From the NCBI GenBank assembly GCA_002102225.1, contig LQPB01000062.1:1-64000 (forward strand): DNA of 64,000 nucleotides. The letters are read 5' to 3'. This DNA comes from Mycobacterium interjectum (lineage in GTDB: Bacteria; Actinomycetota; Actinomycetes; Mycobacteriales; Mycobacteriaceae). Both the position numbers and the translations under genes were made by a program. Below the pieces are notes generated by a model that was given only the letters and a program-made list of their open reading frames with translations, was not told the origin of the DNA and did not search any database. Below are positions 17,302-25,865 of the stretch, in pieces (within the stretch, counting starts at the first letter, position 1; the number at the start of each line of letters is the position of its first letter).

Positions 17302-17904
17302 TTATGTGTCGCGCAGGCGGCCGGCGGTTTCGACGACCCGGCGCGCCAGGTGGTCCAGCGCGTCCCGGGTCGCGTCGTCGAGTTCGTGGATGTTGTCGTG
17401 GGTGGACACCACGCTCACCCCGTACGGGTTGCCGTCGACGAACTTGACCGGGTCGGTGTAACCGGGCGGCACGATGATGCCGCCGAAATGCATGATCGTG
17501 ATGTACAGCGAGAGCAGGGTGGTTTCCTGGCCGCCGTGCAGCGTGTTGGACGACGTAAAGGCCGCGTACACCTTGTCCGCGAGCTTGCCCTGGGCCCACA
17601 GCCCGCCCAACGAGTCCAGGAAGGTGCGCAATTGCGCGGCGGGCGAACCGAAGCGGGTCGGGGAGCCGAAGATCACCGCGTCGGCCCACACCACGTCGTC
17701 GCCGGTGGCCGCGGGAAGATCCTTGGTCGCTTGGTAGTTCGCGGTCCAGGCCGGGTTGTGCGCGAACGATTCCGGGTCGTGGGTTTCGGCGACGTGCCGC
17801 AGGCGCACTTCGGCGCCCGCCGACTCGGCCGTCGCGGCGACGCGCTGGGCCATCGAGGTGCCGTGGCCGGTGGCCGAGTAGTAGATGATCGCGAGTTTGG
17901 TCAT
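17302..17904 (-). CDS. WrbA-like NAD(P)H:quinone oxidoreductase (flavodoxin fold)
   Basis: A 200-residue FMN-binding flavodoxin-like protein of the WrbA type. Features are the FMN phosphate loop YYSATGHGTSMAQ (about 9-21), the loop SPTRFGSPAAQLRTFLD (about 84-100) and THGGQETT-like TLHGGQETTLLS. WrbA enzymes reduce quinones by two electrons with NAD(P)H. Its ATG overlaps the stop of the upstream FAD oxidoreductase gene (ATGA), so the two form an operon. M. tuberculosis has other genes (Rv2998-Rv3000, lppY) at this point. Confidence 0.87.
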   Translation of the reverse strand: MTKLAIIYYSATGHGTSMAQRVAATAESAGAEVRLRHVAETHDPESFAHNPAWTANYQATKDLPAATGDDVVWADAVIFGSPTRFGSPAAQLRTFLDSLGGLWAQGKLADKVYAAFTSSNTLHGGQETTLLSLYITIMHFGGIIVPPGYTDPVKFVDGNPYGVSVVSTHDNIHELDDATRDALDHLARRVVETAGRLRDT

Positions 17905-19331
17905 GGGGCCAGCCTAGGCATGTCGGTGATGCCGAATTCGCGGCGCAACAGCGTGCGGGCGGCGTAGTAACCGGACATGCCGTGCACTCCGCCGCCCGGC
18001 GGGGTGGCCGCGGAGCACAGATAGACCTTGGGCAGCGGTGTGCTCCACGGGTTTAGGCGCGGGGTCGGGCCGGCGATCGCGCGCCAGGCGGAATTTCCGC
18101 CCATCCCGATGTCGCCGCCGACGTAGTTGGCGTTGTGGTCGGCCATCGCTGCGGCGGGCACGGCGCGGGCCGCCACCACGATGTCGCGGAACCCGGGTGC
18201 GAACCGCTCGACGATTCCGGTGACGGCCTCGGTCGCGTCGACGGTGGAGCCCGCCGGCACGTGGGCGTAGGTCCAGAAGGGGCGCCGGCCGGCATGGTCG
18301 ATGCGGCCGGGGTCCGCGATGTGCGGCGAGGCGGCCAGCACCATCGGCCACTGGGCGTGTCGCCCGGCGGCGATGTCGGCCTCGGCGCGGGCCATCTGCT
18401 CGCGGGTGCCGCCGAGATGCAGGGTCGGCGCCTGAGCCAGCCGCGGGTCCGACCACGGGATGTCCTCGCCGAGCACGAAGTCCACCTTGGCGACACCGGG
18501 ACCGAACGTGTAGCGGCGCAACGCTTTGGCGTAGCGGTCCGGAAGGGCGTTCCCGTAGATCCGCAGCAGCGCGGTCGGCGCCGTGTCGTAGGCGACGACG
18601 CCGTCGGGTGGTTCGGTGATTTCGGTGCCGGCGGTGAGTTCGCCGCCGTGCGCGCGCAGGTCGGCGATCAGCGCGTCGGTGATCGCCTGGCTGCCCCCGA
18701 CCGGAATGGGCCAGCCGACCGCATGGGCCAGCGTGGCCAGCATCAACCCGGCGCCGGACGCGGTCAACGACGGCATCCGCGAAAGCACATGCGCCGCAAC
18801 GCCCGTGAACAGGGCGCGGGCATCCTGGCCGGCCAGCAGACCCCACGCGGGCGTCCCCTGCGCCAGCATGCGCAGGCCCAGCCGCAGGGCCGACGGCACC
18901 GAAGGGGGCAGCGACCGCTTGTCGCCGAGCAGCAATCCCACCACGGCGCCCGAATTCTCCACCAATGGGCCCAGCAGCCGCCGCCAGGACGCGCCGTGCT
19001 CCAGCTCCGCGCAGGTGCGCTCCAGATCCCGGTAGGCGATGGCGGCCGGGCGGCCCGGCAGCGGGTTGGCGTACGAGATTTCCGGCACGGCCAGCCGCAC
19101 GCCGCGGGCCGGCAGGTCGAACGCCGCGAAGAACGGCGACGCCAGCGCCAGCGGGTGGACCGCCGAGCACACGTCGTGTGAGATTGCTGGGAATTCGTTG
19201 TCTGCGGCGGTGCGAGCGCCGCCGCCGAACGTCGGCTGCGCCTCGACGACCTGCACTTTTAATCGCGCGCGCGCGCAGATGACGGCCGCGCTGAGGCCGT
19301 TGGGCCCGCTGCCGATGATGGTGACGTCCAC
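17901..19331 (-). CDS. FAD-dependent phytoene-desaturase-like oxidoreductase (Rv2997-like)
   Basis: A 476-residue flavoprotein of the NAD(P)/FAD-dependent amine oxidase/phytoene desaturase superfamily. The N-terminal dinucleotide fold IIGSGPNGLSAAVICARA is followed by the second signature VVEAQPTFGGGARTA, and the C-terminal FAD motif GGVHGMSGYYAARTLL is present. Substrate unknown; carotenoid and retinol saturases are relatives. GTG start at 19331, right after the Rossmann strand begins. It leads an operon with the wrbA-like gene and is divergent from serA with 29 bases between start codons. Confidence 0.85.
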   Translation of the reverse strand: MDVTIIGSGPNGLSAAVICARARLKVQVVEAQPTFGGGARTAADNEFPAISHDVCSAVHPLALASPFFAAFDLPARGVRLAVPEISYANPLPGRPAAIAYRDLERTCAELEHGASWRRLLGPLVENSGAVVGLLLGDKRSLPPSVPSALRLGLRMLAQGTPAWGLLAGQDARALFTGVAAHVLSRMPSLTASGAGLMLATLAHAVGWPIPVGGSQAITDALIADLRAHGGELTAGTEITEPPDGVVAYDTAPTALLRIYGNALPDRYAKALRRYTFGPGVAKVDFVLGEDIPWSDPRLAQAPTLHLGGTREQMARAEADIAAGRHAQWPMVLAASPHIADPGRIDHAGRRPFWTYAHVPAGSTVDATEAVTGIVERFAPGFRDIVVAARAVPAAAMADHNANYVGGDIGMGGNSAWRAIAGPTPRLNPWSTPLPKVYLCSAATPPGGGVHGMSGYYAARTLLRREFGITDMPRLAP

Positions 19332-19348
19332 CGGTCAATTACAGCCGA

Positions 19349-19354
19349 TAGGCT
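19349..19354 (+). promoter_or_regulatory. -10 box of a probable leaderless serA transcript
   Basis: TAGGCT lies 6 bases before the GTG of serA within a 29-base divergent intergenic gap. Confidence 0.5.
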
Positions 19355-19360
19355 GGCCGC

Positions 19361-20947
19361 GTGAATCTGCCTGTTGTACTCATTGCCGACAAACTCGCCG
19401 AATCAACCGTCGCCGCCCTGGGGGACCAGGTCGAGGTGCGCTGGGTCGACGGGCCCGACCGGCCGAAGCTGCTGGCGGCCGTGCCCGAGGCCGACGCGCT
19501 GCTGGTGCGGTCGGCCACCACCGTCGACGCCGAGGTGTTGGCGGCCGCCCCCAAGCTGAAGATCGTGGCCCGCGCCGGGGTCGGCCTGGACAACGTCGAC
19601 GTCGACGCCGCCACGGCGCGCGGGGTGCTGGTGGTCAACGCCCCCACGTCGAACATCCACAGCGCCGCCGAACACGCGATGGCGCTGCTGCTGTCCGCCG
19701 CGCGTGAGATCCCGGCGGCCGATGCGACGCTGCGCGAGCACACCTGGAAGCGGTCGAAGTTTTCCGGCACCGAAATTTTCGGCAAGACGGTCGGTGTCGT
19801 CGGGTTGGGCCGGATCGGCCAGTTGTTCGCGCAGCGGATCGGGGCGTTCGGCACCCACGTGGTCGCCTACGACCCGTACGTGGCGCCGGCCCGGGCCGCG
19901 CAGCTCGGCATCGAGCTGCTGTCCCTGGACGACCTGCTGGCCCGCGCCGATTTCATCTCGGTGCATCTGCCGAAGACGCCGGAGACCGCGGGCCTGATCG
20001 ACAAGGAGGCGCTGGCGAAGACCAAACCGGGCGTCATCATCGTCAACGCGGCGCGCGGCGGCCTGGTGGACGAGGCGGCGCTGGCCGAAGCCGTCAACAG
20101 CGGGCATGTGCGCGCCGCCGGCCTCGACGTGTTCTCCACCGAACCCTGCACCGACAGCCCGCTTTTCGAGCTGCCGCAGGTGGTGGTCACCCCGCACCTG
20201 GGGGCGTCGACCGCCGAGGCCCAGGACCGGGCCGGCACCGACGTCGCCGAAAGCGTGCGGCTGGCCCTGGCCGGTGAATTCGTCCCCGACGCGGTCAACG
20301 TCGGCGGCGGCGTGGTCAACGAGGAGGTGGCGCCCTGGCTGGACCTGGCGCGCAAGCTCGGCGTGCTGGTCGCCACGCTGTCCGACGGGCCGCCGGTGTC
20401 GTTGTCGGTGCAGGTGCGCGGCGAGCTCGCCGCCGAAGACGTTGAGGTGCTGAAGCTTTCGGCCCTGCGCGGGCTGTTCTCGGCCGTCGTCGAGGGCCCG
20501 GTGACGTTCGTCAACGCGCCGGCGCTGGCCGCCGAGCGCGGCGTTTCGGCGGAGATCTCGACGGCATCGGAAAGCCCCAACTACCGCAGCGTGGTCGACG
20601 TGCGGGGCGTGGCCCACGACGGCACGGCCGTCAACGTCGCCGGCACGCTGGCCGGCCCGCAGCAGGTGCAGAAGATCGTGCAGATCAACGGGCGCCACTT
20701 CGACCTGCGCGCCGAAGGCACCAACCTGATCGTCCACTACGTCGACCAGCCGGGGGCGTTGGGCAAGATCGGCACCCTGCTCGGTGGCGCCGGGGTGAAC
20801 ATCCACGCGGCCCAACTGTCCGAGGACGCCGAGGGCCCGTTCGCCACCATCCTGCTGCGAGTCGATCAGGACGTGCCGGAGGATGTGCGCTCGGCGATCG
20901 CGGCCGCGGTGAGCGCCAAGAAGCTCGAAGTGGTTGACCTGTCGTGA
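19361..20947 (+). CDS. serA: D-3-phosphoglycerate dehydrogenase (type I)
   Basis: First step of serine synthesis, oxidising 3-phosphoglycerate with NAD+. The 528 residues equal M. tuberculosis SerA1. Order: substrate-binding half, NAD domain with GLGRIGQLFAQRI (about 148-160) and catalytic region NAARGGLVDEAAL, the intervening allosteric domain of type I enzymes (about 320-450), and a C-terminal ACT domain (NLIVHYVDQPGALGKIGTLLGGAGVNIH) that binds serine. GTG start. Its stop overlaps the leuB start (GTGA). Confidence 0.96.
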   Translation: MNLPVVLIADKLAESTVAALGDQVEVRWVDGPDRPKLLAAVPEADALLVRSATTVDAEVLAAAPKLKIVARAGVGLDNVDVDAATARGVLVVNAPTSNIHSAAEHAMALLLSAAREIPAADATLREHTWKRSKFSGTEIFGKTVGVVGLGRIGQLFAQRIGAFGTHVVAYDPYVAPARAAQLGIELLSLDDLLARADFISVHLPKTPETAGLIDKEALAKTKPGVIIVNAARGGLVDEAALAEAVNSGHVRAAGLDVFSTEPCTDSPLFELPQVVVTPHLGASTAEAQDRAGTDVAESVRLALAGEFVPDAVNVGGGVVNEEVAPWLDLARKLGVLVATLSDGPPVSLSVQVRGELAAEDVEVLKLSALRGLFSAVVEGPVTFVNAPALAAERGVSAEISTASESPNYRSVVDVRGVAHDGTAVNVAGTLAGPQQVQKIVQINGRHFDLRAEGTNLIVHYVDQPGALGKIGTLLGGAGVNIHAAQLSEDAEGPFATILLRVDQDVPEDVRSAIAAAVSAKKLEVVDLS

Positions 20948-21954
20948 GACTCGCGGTGATCGGCGGCGACGGCATCGGGCCGGAGGTGGTGGCCGAGGCC
21001 GTCAAAGTCCTCGACGCGGTGGTGCCGGGGGTGGAAAAGACCAGCTACGACCTCGGCGCCCGTCGTTTCCATGCCACGGGCGAGTTGCTGCCGGATTCGG
21101 TGCTCGCCGAGTTGCGCGGGCACGACGCCATCCTGCTCGGAGCCGTCGGCGATCCCTCGGTGCCCAGCGGTGTGCTGGAGCGAGGGTTGTTGCTGCGCCT
21201 GCGTTTCGAGCTGGATCACCACGTGAACCTGCGGCCGGGTCGGCTGTATCCCGGGGTGAGCAGCCCGCTCGCGGGAAACCCCGAGATCGACTTCGTCGTG
21301 GTTCGCGAGGGCACCGAGGGGCCCTACACCGGCAACGGCGGTGCGATTCGCGCCGGAACCCCGCACGAGGTGGCCACCGAGGTCAGCCTGAACACCGCGT
21401 TCGGCGTGCGTCGGGTGGTGCAGTACGCGTTCGAACGGGCGATGTCGCGCCGTAAGCACTTGACGCTGGTGCACAAGAACAATGTGCTGACGTTCGCGGG
21501 GAAGCTGTGGTCGCGAATCGTCGCCGAGGTCGGCGAGGAGTATCCCGACGTCGAGGTGGCGTACCAACACGTCGACGCGGCCACCATCTTCATGGTCACC
21601 GACCCCGGCCGCTTCGACGTGATCGTCACCGACAACCTGTTCGGCGACATCATCACCGACCTGTCCGCGGCGGTGTGCGGCGGAATCGGCCTGGCCGCCA
21701 GTGGAAACATCGACGCCACCCGGACCAACCCGTCGATGTTCGAGCCGGTGCACGGCAGCGCACCCGACATCGCCGGTCAGGGCATCGCGGATCCCACCGC
21801 GGCCATCATGTCGGTGGCGCTGCTGCTCGACCACCTCGGCGAGGACGATGCCGCTGCGCGGGTGGACGGGGCCGTCGAGCATTATCTGGCAACTCGTGGG
21901 AGCGAACGGCGCGCCACCAGCGAAGTCGGCGAACTGATCGCAGCCGCGCTCTAG
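20944..21954 (+). CDS. leuB: 3-isopropylmalate dehydrogenase
   Basis: Oxidative decarboxylation of 3-isopropylmalate in leucine synthesis. The 336 residues match the short mycobacterial form. Visible features: GGDGIGPEV at the N terminus, substrate-binding arginines in REGTEGPYTG, catalytic Tyr and Lys in the central part, and the NAD-binding EPVHGSAPDIAGQGIADPTAAIMS (about 263-287). GTG start overlapping the serA stop. The 3' 149 bases are antisense to the end of the MFS gene on the other strand. Confidence 0.96.
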   Translation: MRLAVIGGDGIGPEVVAEAVKVLDAVVPGVEKTSYDLGARRFHATGELLPDSVLAELRGHDAILLGAVGDPSVPSGVLERGLLLRLRFELDHHVNLRPGRLYPGVSSPLAGNPEIDFVVVREGTEGPYTGNGGAIRAGTPHEVATEVSLNTAFGVRRVVQYAFERAMSRRKHLTLVHKNNVLTFAGKLWSRIVAEVGEEYPDVEVAYQHVDAATIFMVTDPGRFDVIVTDNLFGDIITDLSAAVCGGIGLAASGNIDATRTNPSMFEPVHGSAPDIAGQGIADPTAAIMSVALLLDHLGEDDAAARVDGAVEHYLATRGSERRATSEVGELIAAAL

Positions 21955-23149
21955 TTTCCAACCCGGGCGGCAACAACCGGATCGGCACCAACGGCACGGC
22001 CGCCAGGGGGAACAGCCCGCACAGCGCCCAGGCCGGCGGGTACTTCGCCGCGCTGATCAGCACACCGAACAGCGGGGGACCGACGGCCGCCACCACCCGC
22101 TGGGTGGTGTTCTGGATGCCCAGCGCGCGCCCGCTCCAGAACGGCCCGGCGAATTCGGTGATGGCGGTCGCTTCCAGACCGTTGTCCAGCACCGCGATCA
22201 CCGAGATCGCGACCATGAGCGCGATGTCGAATCGCGAATCCACCAGGTCCGAAAGCGCCAGGAGGAAAAGGGTCAACGCGGCGGCCGCGGCGATGACGGC
22301 GACGGGTTGCATGCGTGAGCCGATGCGATCCGACCAGCGGCCGACCGCGACGCGGCCCGCCGCGCCGAGCAGCTGCGACAGGGTGACCAGACCGCCGGCC
22401 GCGGCGACCGACCAGTGGTGGTGGTTGACCAGCCACACCAGCATGAAGGTGACCGTCACCGTCTGCGGCATCATGAGCAGGCCCGCGACCGCGTGAATGC
22501 GCCACAGCACCGAGGATCCGCGATACGGGCTGGCCAATTCGGCTTCCGTGGCCGTCTCCCGGGATTTGCGCGGCGGGTTGACGACGCCGACCGCGGCGGC
22601 CACCGCCGCCGCACCGCACACGAACGCCGGAAACATCAGCCCCGCGTGCGGGCCGCGCTCGGCCAGCTCGGGCATCACCAGCGCGCCCACGGCGATGCCC
22701 AGCGGTTGTGCGGTCTGGCGGATGCCCATCGCCAGGCCGCGCTGCTGCGGCGGGAACCACCCCGACACCAGTCGCCCGCCGGCGGCGTTGCAGCTCGCGG
22801 CGGCCATGCCGCCGAGAAACAGGTAGACGCCGACCCACACCATCGAGTGCGCGGATGCCGCGCCGTACGCCGCGGCCGCGGTGAGGGCGGAACCCGCGGT
22901 CAGCACGATCCGCTCGCCCACGCGGTCCAGGACATAGCCCCACAGCACCAGGGTGACGACCATGCCCCAGCTGGGCATCGACGACAACAGACTGGCTTCG
23001 GTCAGCGCGATCCCGCGCCGGTCCTCCAGCGAGGGGATCAGAAAGGCGATGCCGTTGATGAAGAGGAAGGAACTGGCCGTCACGAACAGCGAGACGACCA
23101 TCACCGTCCAGCGCGCTCCCGCGCCGAGCGTGGCGTCGCGCTTCGGCAT
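21806..23149 (-). CDS. MFS transporter (Rv2994-like)
   Basis: A 447-residue major facilitator superfamily protein with about twelve hydrophobic segments. The loop motif VLDRVGERIVLTAGS after segment 2 and GRWSDRIGSRMQPVAV in the second half are the paired MFS signatures. Substrate unknown. The ATG at 23149 begins MPKRDATLGAGARW; an upstream start would add nine residues. Membrane topology ends near PPGLETRAR, and the last 50 residues are a charged Arg/Pro-rich tail read antisense to leuB, which looks like run-through after loss of an earlier stop rather than a functional domain. Confidence 0.85.
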   Translation of the reverse strand: MPKRDATLGAGARWTVMVVSLFVTASSFLFINGIAFLIPSLEDRRGIALTEASLLSSMPSWGMVVTLVLWGYVLDRVGERIVLTAGSALTAAAAYGAASAHSMVWVGVYLFLGGMAAASCNAAGGRLVSGWFPPQQRGLAMGIRQTAQPLGIAVGALVMPELAERGPHAGLMFPAFVCGAAAVAAAVGVVNPPRKSRETATEAELASPYRGSSVLWRIHAVAGLLMMPQTVTVTFMLVWLVNHHHWSVAAAGGLVTLSQLLGAAGRVAVGRWSDRIGSRMQPVAVIAAAAALTLFLLALSDLVDSRFDIALMVAISVIAVLDNGLEATAITEFAGPFWSGRALGIQNTTQRVVAAVGPPLFGVLISAAKYPPAWALCGLFPLAAVPLVPIRLLPPGLETRARLRSVRRLRWWRAVRSHELPDNARRPRPPAQRHRPRRGGRAAAPPT

Positions 23150-23227
23150 CAATCCATGCTTCCACAGGGCCGACACCGGCCGCGGTAACCCTGAAAACGG
23201 CTACTAGATCCGATGGTGACGGCCCGC

Positions 23228-23260
23228 GGCGCCCGGCTACGCCGCGCTTGCGACCGCCAC
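23228..23260 (+). repeat. Dispersed GC-rich repeat, copy A
   Basis: Contains the core GCCCGGCTACGCCGCGCTTG, nearly identical to a stretch at 59946-59979 and to the reverse complement of the tandem units at 36576-36685. It ends just before the -10 box of the FAH-family gene. Confidence 0.6.
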
Positions 23261-23266
23261 TAGGCT
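23261..23266 (+). promoter_or_regulatory. -10 box of a probable leaderless FAH-gltX transcript
   Basis: TAGGCT lies 7 bases before the ATG at 23274. Confidence 0.5.
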
Positions 23267-23273
23267 GCAACGA

Positions 23274-24074
23274 ATGCGCCTTGGTCGAATCGCCAGCCCG
23301 GATGGTGTCGCCTTCGTCAGCATCGAGGGCGAGCTGGACGATCCCGCCGGGATGATCGCGCGGGAGATCGCCGAGCACCCGTTCGGCACGCCCAACTTCA
23401 CCGGCCGGTCGTGGCCGCTGGCCGACGTGCGGCTGCTGGCCCCCATATTGGCCGGCAAGGTGGTCTGCGTCGGCAAGAACTACGCCGATCACATCGCGGA
23501 GATGAGCAGCTTCGCGACCGGCCCGGCGGCGGCGGATCCGATCATCTTCCTCAAACCCAACACCGCGATCATCGGCCCGAACGTACCGATCCGGTTGCCC
23601 GCCAACGCCTCACCGGTGCACTTCGAGGGCGAGCTGGCCGTGGTCATCGGCCGGCCGTGCAAGGACGTGCCCGCCGCCCAGGCCGCCGACAACATCCTCG
23701 GTTACACCATCGGCAACGACGTGTCGGCGCGCGACCAGCAAAAGGCCGACGGGCAGTGGACGCGCGCCAAGGGCCATGACACCTTCTGCCCGGTCGGGCC
23801 GTGGATCGTCACCGACGTCGATCCGGCGGACCTCGAACTGCGCACCGAGGTCAACGGCGAGGTGAAGCAGCACAGCCGCACCTCGCTGATGATCCACGAC
23901 GTCGGCGCCATCGTGGAGTGGATATCGGCGGTGATGACCCTGCTGCCGGGCGATCTCATCCTCACCGGAACACCCGCGGGCGTCGGCCCGATCGAGGACG
24001 GTGACACGGTCTCCATCACGATCGAGGGCATCGGCAGCCTCGTCAACCCCGTTGTCCGCAAAGGAAAGTCGTGA
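23274..24074 (+). CDS. Fumarylacetoacetate hydrolase family protein (Rv2993c-like)
   Basis: A 266-residue protein of the FAH superfamily, which hydrolyses, decarboxylates or isomerises 2-oxo acids such as acylpyruvates. The metal ligands are in FEGELAVVIG (Glu-x-Glu, about 121-130) and GYTIGNDVSARD (Asp near 152). The family signatures VGKNYADH and LILTGTPAGVGPIEDGD are present. Precise substrate unknown; bacterial relatives include oxaloacetate decarboxylase/acylpyruvase. The stop overlaps the gltX GTG, so it is coupled to glutamyl-tRNA synthetase, an association conserved in M. tuberculosis. Confidence 0.9.
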   Translation: MRLGRIASPDGVAFVSIEGELDDPAGMIAREIAEHPFGTPNFTGRSWPLADVRLLAPILAGKVVCVGKNYADHIAEMSSFATGPAAADPIIFLKPNTAIIGPNVPIRLPANASPVHFEGELAVVIGRPCKDVPAAQAADNILGYTIGNDVSARDQQKADGQWTRAKGHDTFCPVGPWIVTDVDPADLELRTEVNGEVKQHSRTSLMIHDVGAIVEWISAVMTLLPGDLILTGTPAGVGPIEDGDTVSITIEGIGSLVNPVVRKGKS

Positions 24075-25525
24075 CAGTACGAGTCCGATTCTGCCCGTCG
24101 CCGACCGGCACCCCGCACGTCGGGATGGTCCGCACCGCGCTGTTCAATTGGGCCTACGCCCGACACACCGGCGGTACCTTCGTCTTTCGCATCGAAGACA
24201 CCGACTCGCAACGCGACACCGAGGAAAGCTACCTGGCGCTGCTCGACGCGCTGCGCTGGCTCGGCCTCGACTGGGACGAGGGTCCCGAGGTCGGCGGCCC
24301 CTACGGCCCGTACCGCCAGTCGCAGCGCACCGAGATCTACCGCGACGTGGTGGCCAGGCTGCTCGAGGCCGGGGAGGCCTACTACGCCTTCTCCACCCCG
24401 GAGGAGGTCGAGACCCGCCACATCGCGGCGGGCCGCAACCCCAAGCTGGGCTACGACAACTTCGACCGGCAACTCACCGACTCCCAACGCGCGGCGTTTC
24501 TGGCCGAGGGCCGGCAGCCGGTGGTGCGGCTGCGGATGCCCGACGAAGACCTCGGCTGGGACGATCTGGTGCGCGGGCCGACCACGTTCGCGGCGGGCAC
24601 CATCCCCGATTTCGCGCTGACCCGCGCCAACGGAGAACCGTTGTACACCTTGGTCAACCCGGTCGACGACGCGCTGATGAAGATCACCCACGTGCTGCGC
24701 GGCGAGGACCTGCTGCCGTCGACCCCGCGCCAGCTCGCCCTGTATCAGGCGATGACCCGGATCGGGGTCGCCGAGCGCACGCCACAATTCGCGCACTTGC
24801 CAACGGTATTGGGGGAGGGCACCAAGAAGCTCTCCAAGCGCGACCCGCAGTCGAACCTGTTCGCCCACCGCGACCGGGGCTTCATCCCGGAGGGGTTGCT
24901 GAATTACCTTGCGCTGCTGGGCTGGGCGATCGCCGACGACCACGACGTGTTCAGCCTCGACGAAATGGTGGCCGCCTTCGACGTCGTCGACGTCAATTCC
25001 AACCCGGCCCGGTTCGACCAGAAGAAGGCCGACGCGCTCAACGCCGAGCACATCCGGATGCTGGACGCGGCCGACTTCACCGCCAGGCTGCGCGACTTCC
25101 TGGACGCCCACGGCCAGCACACCGGGCTGGATGACGCGGGATTCGCCACGGCCGCCGAGCTGGTGCAGACCCGCATCGTGGTCCTCGCTGACGCGTGGGA
25201 TCTGTTGAAGTTTTTCAACGACGACGAATACGCGATCGACCCCAAGGCCGCCGGCAAGGAGCTCGGCCCGGACGGCATCGCGGTGTTGGACGCGGCGCTG
25301 ACCGCGCTGGACGGCGTGGCGGGCTGGACCACGGCGGACATCGAGCACGCGCTGAAGACCGCGCTCATCGACAACCTGGGGCTCAAACCGCGCAAGGCGT
25401 TTGGCCCGATCCGGGTCGCCGCGACGGGAACGACGATCAGCCCACCGTTGTTCGAATCACTGGAACTGCTGGGCCGCGACCGGAGCATGGCGCGGTTGCG
25501 GGCCGCGCGCGACGGTGCGGGCTAG
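24071..25525 (+). CDS. gltX: Glutamyl-tRNA synthetase (probably non-discriminating)
   Basis: Charges tRNA-Glu with glutamate. The 484 residues carry the class I signature SPTGTPHVG (HIGH variant) at about residue 9 and KLSKRD (KMSKS variant) near 256. No glutaminyl-tRNA synthetase is seen in the window and gatCAB is present, so by known mycobacterial biology this enzyme also mischarges tRNA-Gln with Glu for amidation. tRNA-Gln and tRNA-Glu genes lie directly downstream. GTG start overlapping the stop of the FAH-family gene. Confidence 0.96.
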   Translation: MTVRVRFCPSPTGTPHVGMVRTALFNWAYARHTGGTFVFRIEDTDSQRDTEESYLALLDALRWLGLDWDEGPEVGGPYGPYRQSQRTEIYRDVVARLLEAGEAYYAFSTPEEVETRHIAAGRNPKLGYDNFDRQLTDSQRAAFLAEGRQPVVRLRMPDEDLGWDDLVRGPTTFAAGTIPDFALTRANGEPLYTLVNPVDDALMKITHVLRGEDLLPSTPRQLALYQAMTRIGVAERTPQFAHLPTVLGEGTKKLSKRDPQSNLFAHRDRGFIPEGLLNYLALLGWAIADDHDVFSLDEMVAAFDVVDVNSNPARFDQKKADALNAEHIRMLDAADFTARLRDFLDAHGQHTGLDDAGFATAAELVQTRIVVLADAWDLLKFFNDDEYAIDPKAAGKELGPDGIAVLDAALTALDGVAGWTTADIEHALKTALIDNLGLKPRKAFGPIRVAATGTTISPPLFESLELLGRDRSMARLRAARDGAG

Positions 25526-25574
25526 GTTTTTGGTAGTCTGCACTGCGGTTTACAAAGGCCGGCCGCGGTTGGCC

Positions 25575-25608
25575 ACAGCGGTTGCGGGACACCCCGCAAA
25601 ACCGTTGT
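25575..25608 (+). terminator. Hairpin after gltX
   Basis: ACAGCGGTT plus GCGGG (25575-25588) pair with CCCGC and AACCGTTGT (25593-25597, 25600-25608) around an ACAC loop, 14 pairs with a 2-base bulge. There is no U-tract, so it could terminate gltX or serve as a processing signal for the tRNAs. Confidence 0.5.
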
Positions 25609-25631
25609 GACCAGCCGTTTTAGGTCGCCAA

Positions 25632-25703
25632 TGGGGTATGGTGTAATTGGCAACACAGCTGATTCTGGTTCAGCCATTCTAGGTTCGAGTCCTGGTACCC
25701 CAG
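25632..25703 (+). tRNA. tRNA-Gln (anticodon CTG)
   Basis: Seventy-two bases fold as a tRNA: acceptor TGGGGTA/TACCCCA, D arm, anticodon loop with CTG at 25665-25667, T arm with GGTTCGAGTCC, discriminator G. The first pair is U-A as in other bacterial tRNA-Gln. CCA is not encoded. It is the substrate that the GltX and GatCAB pathway would convert from Glu- to Gln-tRNA. Confidence 0.95.
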
Positions 25704-25787
25704 CACTAGCGAGGTTTTGGGTGCGGCACGATTGGCGATTAGGTCGCCCTTCTGGGGTGAGCTATGCTGGCAGCTCGGATCGGTTCT

Positions 25788-25860
25788 GGCCCCGTCGTCT
25801 AGCGGCCTAGGACGCCGCCCTCTCACGGCGGTAGCGTGGGTTCGAATCCCATCGGGGCTA
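25788..25860 (+). tRNA. tRNA-Glu (anticodon CTC)
   Basis: Seventy-three bases beginning GGCCCCGT. Anticodon stem CCGCC/GGCGG encloses the loop with CTC at 25822-25824; T arm GTGGG-TTCGAAT-CCCAT; acceptor 3' strand CGGGGCT with a terminal G-U pair and discriminator A. CCA is not encoded. A TATGCT at 25763-25768 could be its own -10 box. The next gene's stop lies 5 bases beyond on the other strand. Confidence 0.95.
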
Positions 25861-25865
25861 CAAAT

